From contig JAITAN010000200.1 in the NCBI GenBank assembly GCA_031284105.1, positions 1 through 18,435 of the forward strand: DNA of 18,435 bases. Direction: 5' to 3'. Under the pieces are notes generated by a model. That model was not told the origin of the DNA, did not search any database, and saw only the letters and a program-made list of their open reading frames with translations. Source of the stretch: Treponema sp. (lineage in GTDB: Bacteria; Spirochaetota; Spirochaetia; Treponematales; Breznakiellaceae). Positions 1 to 6,452 of the stretch are shown here, piece after piece. The position numbers and the translations under genes were made by a program. Position 1 is the first letter of the stretch, and every line of letters starts with the position of its first letter.

Positions 1-135
1 ACGAGACGGAAAAAAGACGTTATCGAGTTCGAGTACGAAGGTTCCGGCAGGACGGCCTACATTGCGGTGCAGATAGAAAGCCCCGGCGGGCAGCAGGGCA
101 AGTTCGGGCCCATGGTTCAGGCCGTGATCCCGTGA
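1..135 (+). CDS. C-terminal end of an unidentified protein (5' end outside window)
   Basis: The first reading frame is open from the first base to a TGA at 133-135, giving 44 residues that end in GPMVQAVIP. Alternating hydrophobic and polar residues (VIEFEYEG, AYIAVQIE) suggest a beta-rich C-terminal domain. From memory, a G-P-M/W-V/I-x-A-V/I-I-P ending occurs in fibronectin-III-like tails of spirochaete hypothetical proteins, but this is a weak resemblance and no function is claimed. A perfect 13-bp hairpin begins at the last base of the stop codon. The gene is truncated by the window edge, so its length and start cannot be judged. Confidence 0.6.
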   Translation, partial: TRRKKDVIEFEYEGSGRTAYIAVQIESPGGQQGKFGPMVQAVIP

Positions 136-164
136 ACCAATCCGGCATCCGTGCCGGATTGGTT
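135..164 (+). terminator. Perfect hairpin at the stop codon, terminator-like but without a T-run
   Basis: Bases 135-147 pair perfectly with 152-164 (13 bp) around a TCCG loop. It starts on the last base of the upstream stop codon. No run of T follows, so it may act as an RNA-end stabiliser or simply be the first hairpin of the repeat family that follows, rather than a true intrinsic terminator. Confidence 0.4.
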
Positions 165-490
165 CATAGGAGTTTTGCTTTGCAAAACTCCGCCTCTCCG
201 CTCGCGGAGAGCAATGGAAACAGCGGCGTCCATGCCGCCTAACGCATCCGGCATCCGTGCCGGATTGGTTCATAGGAGTTTTGCCTTTGGCAAAACTCCG
301 CCTCTCCGCAGGCGGAGAGCAATGGAAGACAGCGGCGTCCATGCCGCCTAACGCATCCGGCATCCGCGCCGGGGCGGCGGAAGACCCGCGCGCGGAGAGC
401 AATGAAGACCGCGGCGTCCATGCCGCCTAACGCATCCGGCATCCGTGCCGGATTGGGGGGTGGCGGAAGACCCGCTCGCGGGGCTGGAGC
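140..490. repeat. REP/BIME-like cluster of GC-rich hairpin repeats, four units
   Basis: Four head-to-tail copies begin with ATCCGGCATCC at 140, 246, 355 and 434 (periods 106, 109 and 79; the third is internally deleted and the fourth truncated). Complete units contain several inverted repeats in order: GCCGGATT arms around TCCG; GGAGTTTTGC / GCAAAACTCC (169-178 with 182-191 in unit 1); CTCTCCGC / GCGGAGAG (194-201 with 204-211); and GCGGC / GCCGC around GTCCAT (223-238). Copies differ by compensatory or loop changes, for example the second copy of the GTTTTGC hairpin has its stem lengthened on both sides. Open frames through the cluster on both strands are by-products of the repeats. The arrangement matches bacterial REP/BIME elements or small non-autonomous mobile repeats. 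Confidence 0.85.
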
Positions 491-719
491 CAGGGGGGCG
501 CGACGGGCGGGCCGCCGTATGCCTCAGAAGGAACGGAAACAGCGCCCCCCTCTTTATGAATACATCAGGCGTTGCCCAAGCGGTACGCGCATGAGCAGCG
601 TACGCGTGCGGAACGTGTTCCAACAGTATACCCGTTGGTTATGGGAACCGCCGCATAAAACATTCCGAAGGAATTCGTATAAAAGAGTTATGCGCCATTT
701 TTTCTGGAAAGATGGCGGC
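491..719. other. Gap with no recognised gene
   Basis: A plus-strand frame stays open here (about 402-764) but it begins inside the hairpin repeats, is very Arg-rich in its first half, lacks a recognisable domain and runs into the ribosome binding site of the next gene. A small inverted repeat (GTACGC / GCGTAC near 582-603) and a TATAAA at 678-683 are visible, but no matching -35 box was found. I see no supportable gene. Confidence 0.5.
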
Positions 720-737
720 GGCGGCATCCGTGCCGCC
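720..737 (+). repeat. Solo hairpin of the GGCA-TCCG-TGCC family in the 5' leader
   Basis: Bases 720-726 pair with 731-737 (7 bp) around TCCG. The core GGCATCCGTGCC is identical to the first hairpin of the 140-490 repeat units. It lies about 30 bases before the methyltransferase start and so would be in the leader of its mRNA if transcription starts upstream. Confidence 0.6.
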
Positions 738-766
738 ATAAAACAAACGTTTCGGAGGTTGTAGCG

Positions 767-1564
767 GTGAAATTAACATTATTTGTAAAGAAAGCCCTAA
801 AAGCGGTAATGCCGTATGGCGTTGTGGTACTTTATCGGCGTAATAAAGTTAAGAAGCAAATAATAAAATCATATGGAAATGAACCCGAAAGTTATTGTCC
901 TGTATGCGGAAAGCATTCGTATTTTAAGCCATACGGCAATCCGCCCCGCCTAAAAGCAGGCTGCGCCCATTGCGGGTCGTCAGAACGGCACAGATTGTCG
1001 TGGCTATTTTTCAAAAAAAGGACGAACTTGTTTGATCAGAGACAAAAGAAAATACTTCATATTGCCGCCGAGCCGTGTTTTGAGAGCCGGTTCAAAAAAA
1101 TATTTGGGGAAAATTATATAACGGCTGATTTGTATAGTCCCGATGCGATGGTGAAGATGGACATTACTAACATACAGTATCCCGAAAGGAGTTTTGATGT
1201 TGTTATCTGCAATCATGTTTTAGAACATGTTTCTGATGACCTGAAAGCAATGCGGGAATTTTACCGTATCCTCAAAGAAGACGGCTGGGCGGTATTGCTT
1301 GTGCCGGTAGCGGATATGGAAAAAACGTATGAGGATTTTACTATTACAACCGAAGTTGGAAGATTAAAGGCGTTTGGACAGGAAGACCATGTGAGAAAAT
1401 ACGGCAGGGACTATACGGAAAGATTAAAATCCGCCGGATTTAAAGTAAGTATTATAAAAAATAATGAGTTGGCAACCTCCGGCGAGATAAAGAGTATGTG
1501 TTTGAAAGAAGACAATGGAATATGGGGGTTTTTAGAAACTGAAATATATTACTGTACGAAATAG
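767..1564 (+). CDS. Zinc-ribbon class I SAM-dependent methyltransferase
   Basis: This 265-residue protein has two parts. Residues 44-69 hold two Cys pairs (CPVCG and CAHCG, followed by SSERHR), the usual zinc-binding ribbon ahead of certain methyltransferases. Residues about 95-200 form a SAM-binding Rossmann domain: an ILHIAAEP first-strand motif, an acidic end of strand 2 (TADLYS), then FDVVICNHVLEHV, typical of Methyltransf_11 members, and a YRILKEDGWAVLLVPV strand. The family often lies in surface polysaccharide clusters and may modify sugars; the substrate here is unknown. The start is GTG at 767, with GGAGG at 754-758 eight bases upstream. The gene is visibly AT-richer than the repeat DNA before it and the carA region after it, and it stands alone, which suggests acquisition or remains of a larger cluster. 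Family assignment is firm, substrate is not. Confidence 0.85.
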   Translation: MKLTLFVKKALKAVMPYGVVVLYRRNKVKKQIIKSYGNEPESYCPVCGKHSYFKPYGNPPRLKAGCAHCGSSERHRLSWLFFKKRTNLFDQRQKKILHIAAEPCFESRFKKIFGENYITADLYSPDAMVKMDITNIQYPERSFDVVICNHVLEHVSDDLKAMREFYRILKEDGWAVLLVPVADMEKTYEDFTITTEVGRLKAFGQEDHVRKYGRDYTERLKSAGFKVSIIKNNELATSGEIKSMCLKEDNGIWGFLETEIYYCTK

Positions 1565-1730
1565 CATGGTAAATTGGCTGAAGGAGCATCGCCGCCGTCC
1601 GCGGCGTACAAACGCGCCTTCGCCTATTACGAAAATGCCGTATATGACCGGACAATGGAACGCGGAAAACTAGACGGACAAAGCGGCGGGCGCGGAACCC
1701 CCAATGCCCCCCCGCCGGCGTATACGAACA
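1565..1730. other. Gap, no recognised gene; possibly more decayed coding DNA
   Basis: Between the methyltransferase stop and the recognisable glycosidase remnant, frames are short and interrupted. One frame reads AFAYYENAVYDRTM and stays open to a TGA near 1738, but I recognise no family. It may be further degraded coding DNA. Confidence 0.35.
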
Positions 1731-1950
1731 AGCATTGACGTTTCGGCGGAAGGCGGTAAACTTCCGGCATTTGGAAGCGCCGATTCGCGTGCGCCGGAAA
1801 ATTATACCGGCGGCAGTTTTATAACGTATTACGGAAAAGCGCGGCGGGGTAATACGGGCAGATAAAGCGGAAACTATACGCATAACAGCCGGCGGCGGTA
1901 TGAGCAGCGCCTTTGCCGAAATTAAAGCCGCAGCCCAAAATAGGGCATAG
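1731..1950 (+). pseudogene. Remnant of a GH2 glycoside hydrolase C-terminal domain, frameshifted
   Basis: One frame from about 1734 reads VSAEGGKLPAFGSAD, then ENYTGGSFITYYGKA (to 1841). The next frame carries on from 1849 as VIRADKAETIRITAGG, then SSAFAEIKAA, and stops with TAG at 1948-1950. Joined, these match the order of the C-terminal beta domain of family 2 beta-galactosidase-like enzymes (pattern VEGGxLLGFGSADP, ENFTxxxFTTYxGRALAVIR, GxIxVTAxxxG). The frame change falls in a GGGG run at 1846-1849 and fits one inserted base. The catalytic part of the gene is absent, and nothing recognisable precedes it in the window. This is therefore a deletion remnant. The identification rests on recalled family pattern, not a search. 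Confidence 0.65.
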
Positions 1951-2024
1951 CAGAAAAGTTTTTTGAATCAATGTTCCCTATCCGGCAGGGCGCGCGGGTG
2001 GAAGTAGTTCAATAAACGCAATTA

Positions 2025-2726
2025 TCACCACTCAATGCTATCAATACTCATCGGCGCCGTGTTCATATCCATGCCGCCGGCCTGTCCGTTCTTGATGTGA
2101 ATCACCCTGTCGGCCATTTGTGCAATAGCCGAATTGTGCGTAATAATGATGACCGTCTTACCCGTGCGGCGGCAGGTTTCTTGCAATATTTTTAGAATCA
2201 ACTTTCCGGTAACGTAATCGAGCGCGCCGGTCGGCTCATCGCAGAGAAGGATTTTCGGGTTCTTCGCCAGCGCCCGCGCGATGGCGACCCGCTGCTGTTC
2301 GCCGCCGGAAAGCTGGGCGGGAAAGTTGTTCAGCCGGTCGGCAAGCCCTACGGACCTAAGGGTTTCCGCCGGATCATGCGGGTTTTTACATATTTCCGAG
2401 GCAAGCTCCACGTTCTCAAGCGCGGTGAGGTTTTGGATAAGATTGTAGAACTGAAACACAAAGCCCACATCGTCCCGCCGGTAATCGGTGAGCTGCCGTT
2501 CCTTCATGGCGCTGATAGAGACGCCGTCTAGGATGATGCTGCCGCTGTCGCAAGCATCCATGCCGCCGAGCATATTGAGCAGGGTTGTTTTGCCCGCGCC
2601 CGAAGGTCCCACAATCACGCAAAATTCGCCTTTTTCAATAATAAATCTCATATTGTCGACCGCAGTGATGCGGTTATTGCCCATCCGGTAGTATTTACAA
2701 ACATCAATAAATTCAATGTACGCCAT
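2025..2726 (-). CDS. ABC transporter ATP-binding protein, MacB/LolD type
   Basis: A complete 233-residue nucleotide-binding subunit that would energise a membrane permease. Walker A is GPSGAGKT at about 40-47, the Q-loop is FQFYNLIQ near 91, the signature is LSGGEQQRVAIARA at 139-152, Walker B with catalytic Glu is ILLCDEPTGALD at 159-170, and the H-loop is ITHN near 195. The QQRVAIARAL and DEPTGALD wording is typical of the LolD/MacB/FtsE-like group that works with FtsX-like permeases on lipoprotein release or peptide and drug efflux. It follows sir2 by 13 bases on the same strand, so it is likely the last gene of a carA-sir2-ATPase transcript. Its ribosome site is poor (AGGTG about ten bases upstream). 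No permease gene lies next to it: downstream is the glycosidase remnant. Family is certain, transported substrate unknown. Confidence 0.93.
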   Translation of the reverse strand: MAYIEFIDVCKYYRMGNNRITAVDNMRFIIEKGEFCVIVGPSGAGKTTLLNMLGGMDACDSGSIILDGVSISAMKERQLTDYRRDDVGFVFQFYNLIQNLTALENVELASEICKNPHDPAETLRSVGLADRLNNFPAQLSGGEQQRVAIARALAKNPKILLCDEPTGALDYVTGKLILKILQETCRRTGKTVIIITHNSAIAQMADRVIHIKNGQAGGMDMNTAPMSIDSIEW

Positions 2727-2739
2727 GCTGTATCGGCAC

Positions 2740-3552
2740 CTAAACTTCCGCGCGCCCTACACGTTCGGCATCGCCGTCCGGCGTAAGACAATCCCGCAAT
2801 GCCCTACATACCGTTTCCAAATCGTCGAACAGCAGGGCGGCTCGTCCGTCCAAATACGTTTCCCGGTCATTGACTATCACGATTTCGCCGCCGTGCGCCA
2901 GCGTTACGCGGGGCAGAGACGCGGCGGGATTCACCGTGAGGCTTGAGCCAAGTACGAGCATACGGTCCGCAATTTGGGCTTCGTCCTGGGCCTGTCTGAG
3001 CGCCTCTATGGGCAGGGCTTCGCCGAAAAAGGTGATGGCGGGCTTGAGCGCGCGGTTGCAGCGCGGGCAGCGGGGCATCCCGCCGCTTTTGACAATGGCG
3101 GCCGCTTCCTCAAAGCCCATGCGTACATCCGCGCAACGCAGACAGTAGTGTGCCGCGGGCGAGCCGTGTACCTCGATAACCCGCTTGCTGCCCGCCTTTT
3201 GATGAAGCAGATCGATGTTTTGCGTGATGACCGCCTTGAGAAGCCCGCGTTTTTCGAGTTCCGCCAGGGTTGTGTGGACAATAGAAGGCTCTTTTTCGTC
3301 AAGGTTGTAGATGAATCCCGCCGCGGCTTTGTAATAATAGCTCGCATCCTGTTCAAAATAGTCGATGTCAAACATCTTTTGCGCGTCTTCAGCGGTATCT
3401 TGAGCGGTGTACAAGCCGTTTTTGCCCCGAAAATCCCGTATGCCCGACAAGGTGCTTACGCCCGCGCCCGTAAAGGCGACGCAGTGCTTTGCCGAGGCGA
3501 TTTTATCGAAAAGCGCGCGGAGCTTCTCTTCTATAGTATATTTGCCGCTCAT
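2740..3552 (-). CDS. Sir2-family NAD-dependent protein deacylase
   Basis: This 270-residue cytoplasmic enzyme would remove acyl groups from lysines using NAD, releasing nicotinamide and O-acyl-ADP-ribose. It has the sirtuin NAD motif GAGVSTLSGIRDFRG (29-43), TQNIDLLH (110-117), the catalytic His in EVHG (His129), a four-Cys zinc site (Cys137, Cys140, Cys162, Cys165), and GSSLTVNPA plus IVIVND later. The length is normal for bacterial sirtuins. I chose ATG 3552 because the longer frame (to 3717) only adds a low-complexity Arg/His-rich stretch that is a shadow of carA. With this start, the carA stop and the sir2 start overlap as ATGA, giving translational coupling. The motif has Ile-Arg-Asp where many sirtuins have Ile-Pro-Asp. 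Functional class (deacetylase versus desuccinylase) is not decided from sequence. Confidence 0.93.
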   Translation of the reverse strand: MSGKYTIEEKLRALFDKIASAKHCVAFTGAGVSTLSGIRDFRGKNGLYTAQDTAEDAQKMFDIDYFEQDASYYYKAAAGFIYNLDEKEPSIVHTTLAELEKRGLLKAVITQNIDLLHQKAGSKRVIEVHGSPAAHYCLRCADVRMGFEEAAAIVKSGGMPRCPRCNRALKPAITFFGEALPIEALRQAQDEAQIADRMLVLGSSLTVNPAASLPRVTLAHGGEIVIVNDRETYLDGRAALLFDDLETVCRALRDCLTPDGDAERVGRAEV

Positions 3553-4685
3553 GGTATGTCGCTGCTCACTTGTTCCAGAAACCTGTCGATGAGGAATTCC
3601 GTGTCCCGCGGTCCGGGGCAGCCTTCCGGATGAAACTGTACCGCGGAAAAGGGCGCGTTTATCGCGCGGATGCCTTCGATGGTGTTGTCGTTTGCGTTGA
3701 GGAACCACGGCTCCCAACCCTCCGGCAAAGTGTCGCCGCGCACAGCGTAGCCGTGATTCTGGCTCGTGATATAGCAGCGGTTGGTTCCCGCCTCAATGCA
3801 GGGCTGATTCTGCCCTCGGTGTCCATAGGGCAGTTTATACGTGTCCGCGCCCGCGGCGAGCGCCATGATCTGGTTGCCCAAACAGATGCCGAATATGGGC
3901 TTGCCCTTGTCAAAGGCGCGGCGGATGGACGCAATCGTTTTTCCACAGGCTTTTGGGTCCCCGGGTCCGTTCGACAAAAAAATGCCGTCATAGTCAATGC
4001 CGGTCAGATCGTGGTTCCACGGCAGCCTGATCACGTTTGCGCCGCGTTTGAGGATGCACCGCAGGATGTTCGCTTTTGCCCCGCAGTCGATGAGGGCTAT
4101 GTTCGGCTGCCGCTTCGGCTTCCGCGCCCCGGACGCCGAAACCGGAGCGGCGTAGGTCTTTACCGTAGCCGGTGAAACATCGGCGACAGGATGCGGTATG
4201 ATGCCCGAATCCATGGTTACATCACGGGCGCCTTCCACGAGAATTTTTCCCAGCATGACGCCGTGTTCCCGCAATCTGCACGTAAGCGCGCGTGTATCGA
4301 TGCCGAAAATCCCCGGCACATTGTGCTTTTCAAGCCATGCGGAAAGCGTCGCCTCCGATGCGAAATGACTTGGCTTATCGCAGGCTTCTGAGACGACAAA
4401 TCCCGCAACCTGTACCGTATCCGACTCAAAGTGCGCCGGTATGCCGAAATCATCGAAAAAAGGCTCGCCGGTTTTCGGCTGTACCGGCACGCCGTAATTA
4501 CCCATGAGCGGGTAGGTGGCCACCAGTATCTGTCCGCGAAAGCTGGGGTCTGTCAGGGACTGGGGGTAGCCGGTCATTCCGGTGGTAAACACCACTTCTC
4601 CGGACTGAGAACGCGCCCTACCGAATGACCAGCCTGAGAATTCCGCCCCGTCTTCTAAAACGAGTTTCGCCGTTCTTAAATTCAT
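3549..4685 (-). CDS. carA: Carbamoyl-phosphate synthase small (glutaminase) subunit
   Basis: CarA hydrolyses glutamine and passes ammonia to CarB for carbamoyl phosphate, used in arginine and pyrimidine synthesis. The 378-residue protein has the N-terminal CarA domain (LVLEDGAEFSGWSFG at 8-22, EVVFTTGMTGYPQSLTDPS at 30-48, then LMGNYGV) and a class I glutamine amidotransferase domain from about residue 195. Its catalytic triad is visible: Cys268 in GICLGNQ, His352 and Glu354 in FHPEG. SNGPGDP (238-244) and SQNHGYAV (308-315) are also present. GICLGHQ is commoner; here His is Asn. I chose ATG 4685 because it places MNLRTAKLVLEDG as in the family; a TTG at 4736 would add 17 unsupported residues. 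The ribosome site is weak. carB is absent downstream; sir2 is coupled instead by a 4-base overlap. Confidence 0.96.
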   Translation of the reverse strand: MNLRTAKLVLEDGAEFSGWSFGRARSQSGEVVFTTGMTGYPQSLTDPSFRGQILVATYPLMGNYGVPVQPKTGEPFFDDFGIPAHFESDTVQVAGFVVSEACDKPSHFASEATLSAWLEKHNVPGIFGIDTRALTCRLREHGVMLGKILVEGARDVTMDSGIIPHPVADVSPATVKTYAAPVSASGARKPKRQPNIALIDCGAKANILRCILKRGANVIRLPWNHDLTGIDYDGIFLSNGPGDPKACGKTIASIRRAFDKGKPIFGICLGNQIMALAAGADTYKLPYGHRGQNQPCIEAGTNRCYITSQNHGYAVRGDTLPEGWEPWFLNANDNTIEGIRAINAPFSAVQFHPEGCPGPRDTEFLIDRFLEQVSSDIP

Positions 4686-4707
4686 ACGAACATGGTAATG
4701 AAAAGAG

Positions 4708-4736
4708 ATGAAATAGACAAGATCACGCCGCGTCAA
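4708..4736 (-). promoter_or_regulatory. Possible promoter for carA
   Basis: Read on the minus strand, TTGACG (4736-4731) is followed 17 bases later by TTTCAT (4713-4708), a poor -10. The predicted transcript would start about 15 bases before ATG 4685. It is the best candidate in the 119-bp divergent gap but weak. Confidence 0.3.
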
Positions 4737-4769
4737 CCGGAAGACGCATCCAATCTTGAAAAATTCGCC

Positions 4770-4798
4770 TTGCGCCTTTTTTTCAGGTATGCTATACT
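4770..4798 (+). promoter_or_regulatory. Extended -10 promoter for the DUF503-to-nptA run
   Basis: TTGCGC at 4770-4775 is spaced 17 bases from TATACT at 4793-4798, and TG precedes the -10 by one base (TGCTATACT), an extended -10. The normal start point, 6-8 bases downstream, would be 4804-4806, on the A of ATG 4805. This points to a leaderless mRNA. Confidence 0.65.
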
Positions 4799-4804
4799 TC
4801 GCCT

Positions 4805-5092
4805 ATGATTGTGTCTATGTTGAAAGTAATTTTTGAGATTCCCGATGTTGATACCATCAAAGAAAAGCGCCGTATTGTACAATCGGTAAAGATGAAGTTG
4901 CAAAAGCGGTTTCATGTTTCCTCTTCCGAGGTAGAGTTGCAGGATTCGCTTTCGTTTTCAGAGATAGGCGCGGCAGTAGTGTCGAATTCAAAACAGTTCG
5001 GAGAGACCGTTATGCATAAAGCTTTTGCAATGATAGAGAATGAAATTCCTGTCCGTATTCACGATATGGCTATACATTCGGAGGAATTTTGA
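4805..5092 (+). CDS. DUF503 (YlxP-like) small protein
   Basis: This 95-residue protein fits the DUF503/YlxP family: a first strand with hydrophobic alternation, the KEKRRIVQSVKMKLQKRF block near residue 19, a strand with SEVELQDS, then IGAAVVSNSKQ and a final helix. The family is widespread; some members are linked to ribosome maturation or translation neighbourhoods, and the exact role is unsettled. I chose ATG 4805 over the in-frame ATG 4817 because the distance from Met to KEKR (22 residues) is the family norm. There is no Shine-Dalgarno sequence before 4805, and the predicted transcript start coincides with it. Its stop TGA (5090-5092) overlaps the next gene's TTG start (5089-5091), so the two are probably translationally coupled. 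Confidence 0.85.
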   Translation: MIVSMLKVIFEIPDVDTIKEKRRIVQSVKMKLQKRFHVSSSEVELQDSLSFSEIGAAVVSNSKQFGETVMHKAFAMIENEIPVRIHDMAIHSEEF

Positions 5093-5796
5093 TTTTTTTA
5101 TCCGCTATAATGCGTATGCTTTTAAAAAGAAATAAAACTATGATTGCTGCGGCATTAGCAGGCGGCGTTTTCATGGTTTCCTGCACGGGTGTCCGGGCGG
5201 ATATTGTTATACAAGCCGGAGGGTCCGGGACCATAACGATGGAGTATAGCGTATCCCAATTACTCGAGAATATAGGAAAATTGGATGGTAACGAGCGGTG
5301 GCTTACCGTTCCGGTGGGAGAGGCCGACTTCAGGCGTACCGTCGAGCGGCTCGATGGCGTCCGGTTGGTTTCCTTTGCATCGAGAGAGTCATCGCGGGGA
5401 TCGGCGCCTGACGGTGCGTCCGCAATGATCATCCATAAGGTAAAACTCTCGTTTGATACTATTGATGCGCTGCTTGGGTTTCTTGACTCAATAGGCAGTC
5501 ATACCGCTCTTGTTACTACAAATGGGAAAAACAGGCTGTCTCTTACTCTCACCCAAGAAAAGAGCGACATTGACCCCGATGTGCTTGCGCTTTTCGCGTC
5601 CGTATCCAGTGGGTACGAGTATACCGTGTCCGTGTCGGTTCCCTCGGAAGGTTCGCTGTCCCTGCTTGACGCTGACGGTAACCGGCTTGCCATAGCGGGC
5701 GCTGAAGTTAGGCAGGGCAACCCGCTTTTGTTCAGCGTTCCCATGGGAACGTTACTCTCCGTAAAAGAGGGCGTTATGATGGAGATCACCTGGTGA
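5089..5796 (+). CDS. Putative lipoprotein of unknown function
   Basis: The 235-residue product starts with a basic stretch (MRMLLKRNK), a hydrophobic segment and VFMVSC, where Cys32 would be the lipid-modified residue; spirochaete lipoboxes are loose, so this is plausible though not canonical. The mature part begins near ADIVIQAGGSGTITMEYSVSQ and is rich in beta strands and Ser/Thr, with no membrane segment. Its opening resembles LppM-like envelope proteins only in style. The start is either TTG 5089, with GGAGG at 5080-5084 four bases upstream, or ATG 5110, which is too far from that site. TTG overlaps the previous stop as TTGA. The stop TGA overlaps the next gene's ATG as TGATG. It probably sits at the outer face of the inner membrane or in the periplasm. 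Function unknown. Confidence 0.8.
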   Translation: MIFLSAIMRMLLKRNKTMIAAALAGGVFMVSCTGVRADIVIQAGGSGTITMEYSVSQLLENIGKLDGNERWLTVPVGEADFRRTVERLDGVRLVSFASRESSRGSAPDGASAMIIHKVKLSFDTIDALLGFLDSIGSHTALVTTNGKNRLSLTLTQEKSDIDPDVLALFASVSSGYEYTVSVSVPSEGSLSLLDADGNRLAIAGAEVRQGNPLLFSVPMGTLLSVKEGVMMEITW

Positions 5797-6452
5797 TGAG
5801 CGTTTTCTGCCTCTTCTGGCTTCCGCTGTTTTTTCTCTTCTGGAGCGACCTTGTTCCATACGAAATCAATGTAAGCAGCATTCTTGCGGTTAGTCTGGGA
5901 AGTATTACCGCCATAGCGCGCTTTTTCTTCGGCGATTTTGTCGATGCCGGAGCATTCGGCCCGGAGCGGTGGATCGGCATCTTTGTTGACAGAGTGGCGC
6001 TTCCCGCGTTGCTGCCTCTGTTTATCTATGCGTTTTTTTTATTGTTCCGTATTGCAAAAGACCCGGCCGGTTTCGGGAGTTTTGCTCTACTCTGGCTTGT
6101 GCCTGCGGGGATTCTGCGAACCGTACAATGGAGCGTGGAAAACGATCCGGCGAAACTGGTGTTGATTCCCGTGCTGTGGACATCTATCACCGTTTGCGTT
6201 TCTTTTTTCATAAACCTCTGTATCAGGAAAAAAATATGGGTAATCATACCGTCGGTGTTAGGTATGATCGCGATTTCTCCGCTTGCCGCGACGGTCTACT
6301 GGGCATTTTTCTCCCAGAAAGCGGCTATGATACGCTATGGGTCTTTGGCAGGAACCCTCATCCTACTGGTAGCGGCGGTAGTCTGCTCATGGCGTTTCCG
6401 GCAATCCGCCGCCCGGGACGTAGTACACAAGGATGCCGTATGCAATACATAG
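5796..6452 (+). CDS. Polytopic membrane protein of unknown function
   Basis: The 218-residue protein is mostly hydrophobic, with about six predicted membrane segments: FCLFWLPLFFLFW at the start, then SILAVSLGSITAIARFFF, ALPALLPLFIYAFFLLF, LLWLVPAGIL, LVLIPVLWTSITVCVSFF, WVIIPSVLGMIAISPLA and a last one near LAGTLILLVAAVVC. The C-terminal end is charged and probably cytoplasmic. I do not recognise the family. I prefer ATG 5796 over GTG 5793 because it overlaps the upstream stop as TGATG and has GGAG at 5781-5784. It lies between the lipoprotein gene and the phosphate transporter and overlaps the latter by 13 bases, so the three products are likely made together and may act together at the envelope; this last point is inference. 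Confidence 0.8.
   Translation: MSVFCLFWLPLFFLFWSDLVPYEINVSSILAVSLGSITAIARFFFGDFVDAGAFGPERWIGIFVDRVALPALLPLFIYAFFLLFRIAKDPAGFGSFALLWLVPAGILRTVQWSVENDPAKLVLIPVLWTSITVCVSFFINLCIRKKIWVIIPSVLGMIAISPLAATVYWAFFSQKAAMIRYGSLAGTLILLVAAVVCSWRFRQSAARDVVHKDAVCNT

Noticed and set aside
151..351. Plus-strand open frame of 66 codons
   Set aside because: It lies wholly in the hairpin repeats and its peptide repeats with the DNA unit; similar frames open on the other strand.
560..620. tRNA-like stretch (GTTGCCCAAGCGG...)
   Set aside because: No full cloverleaf with a T-loop and acceptor stem can be drawn.
402..764. Plus-strand open frame of 120 codons before the methyltransferase
   Set aside because: It begins inside the repeats, is Arg/Gly-rich at first, has no recognisable domain and ends in the next gene's ribosome site. 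It was not kept as a gene.
1452..1883. Minus-strand open frame of 143 codons
   Set aside because: It overlaps the methyltransferase end and the GH2 remnant on the opposite strand and is Arg-rich with no motif.
2974..3633. Long plus-strand frame opposite sir2
   Set aside because: It is the complement of a well-supported sirtuin gene with all its motifs.
3570..4175. Plus-strand frame of 201 codons opposite carA
   Set aside because: It is a shadow of carA, whose catalytic residues lie on the other strand.
6128..6439. Upstream extension of the Na/Pi cotransporter frame
   Set aside because: The extension is the shifted frame of the preceding membrane protein gene; the family N-terminus starts at ATG 6440, which has a ribosome site.
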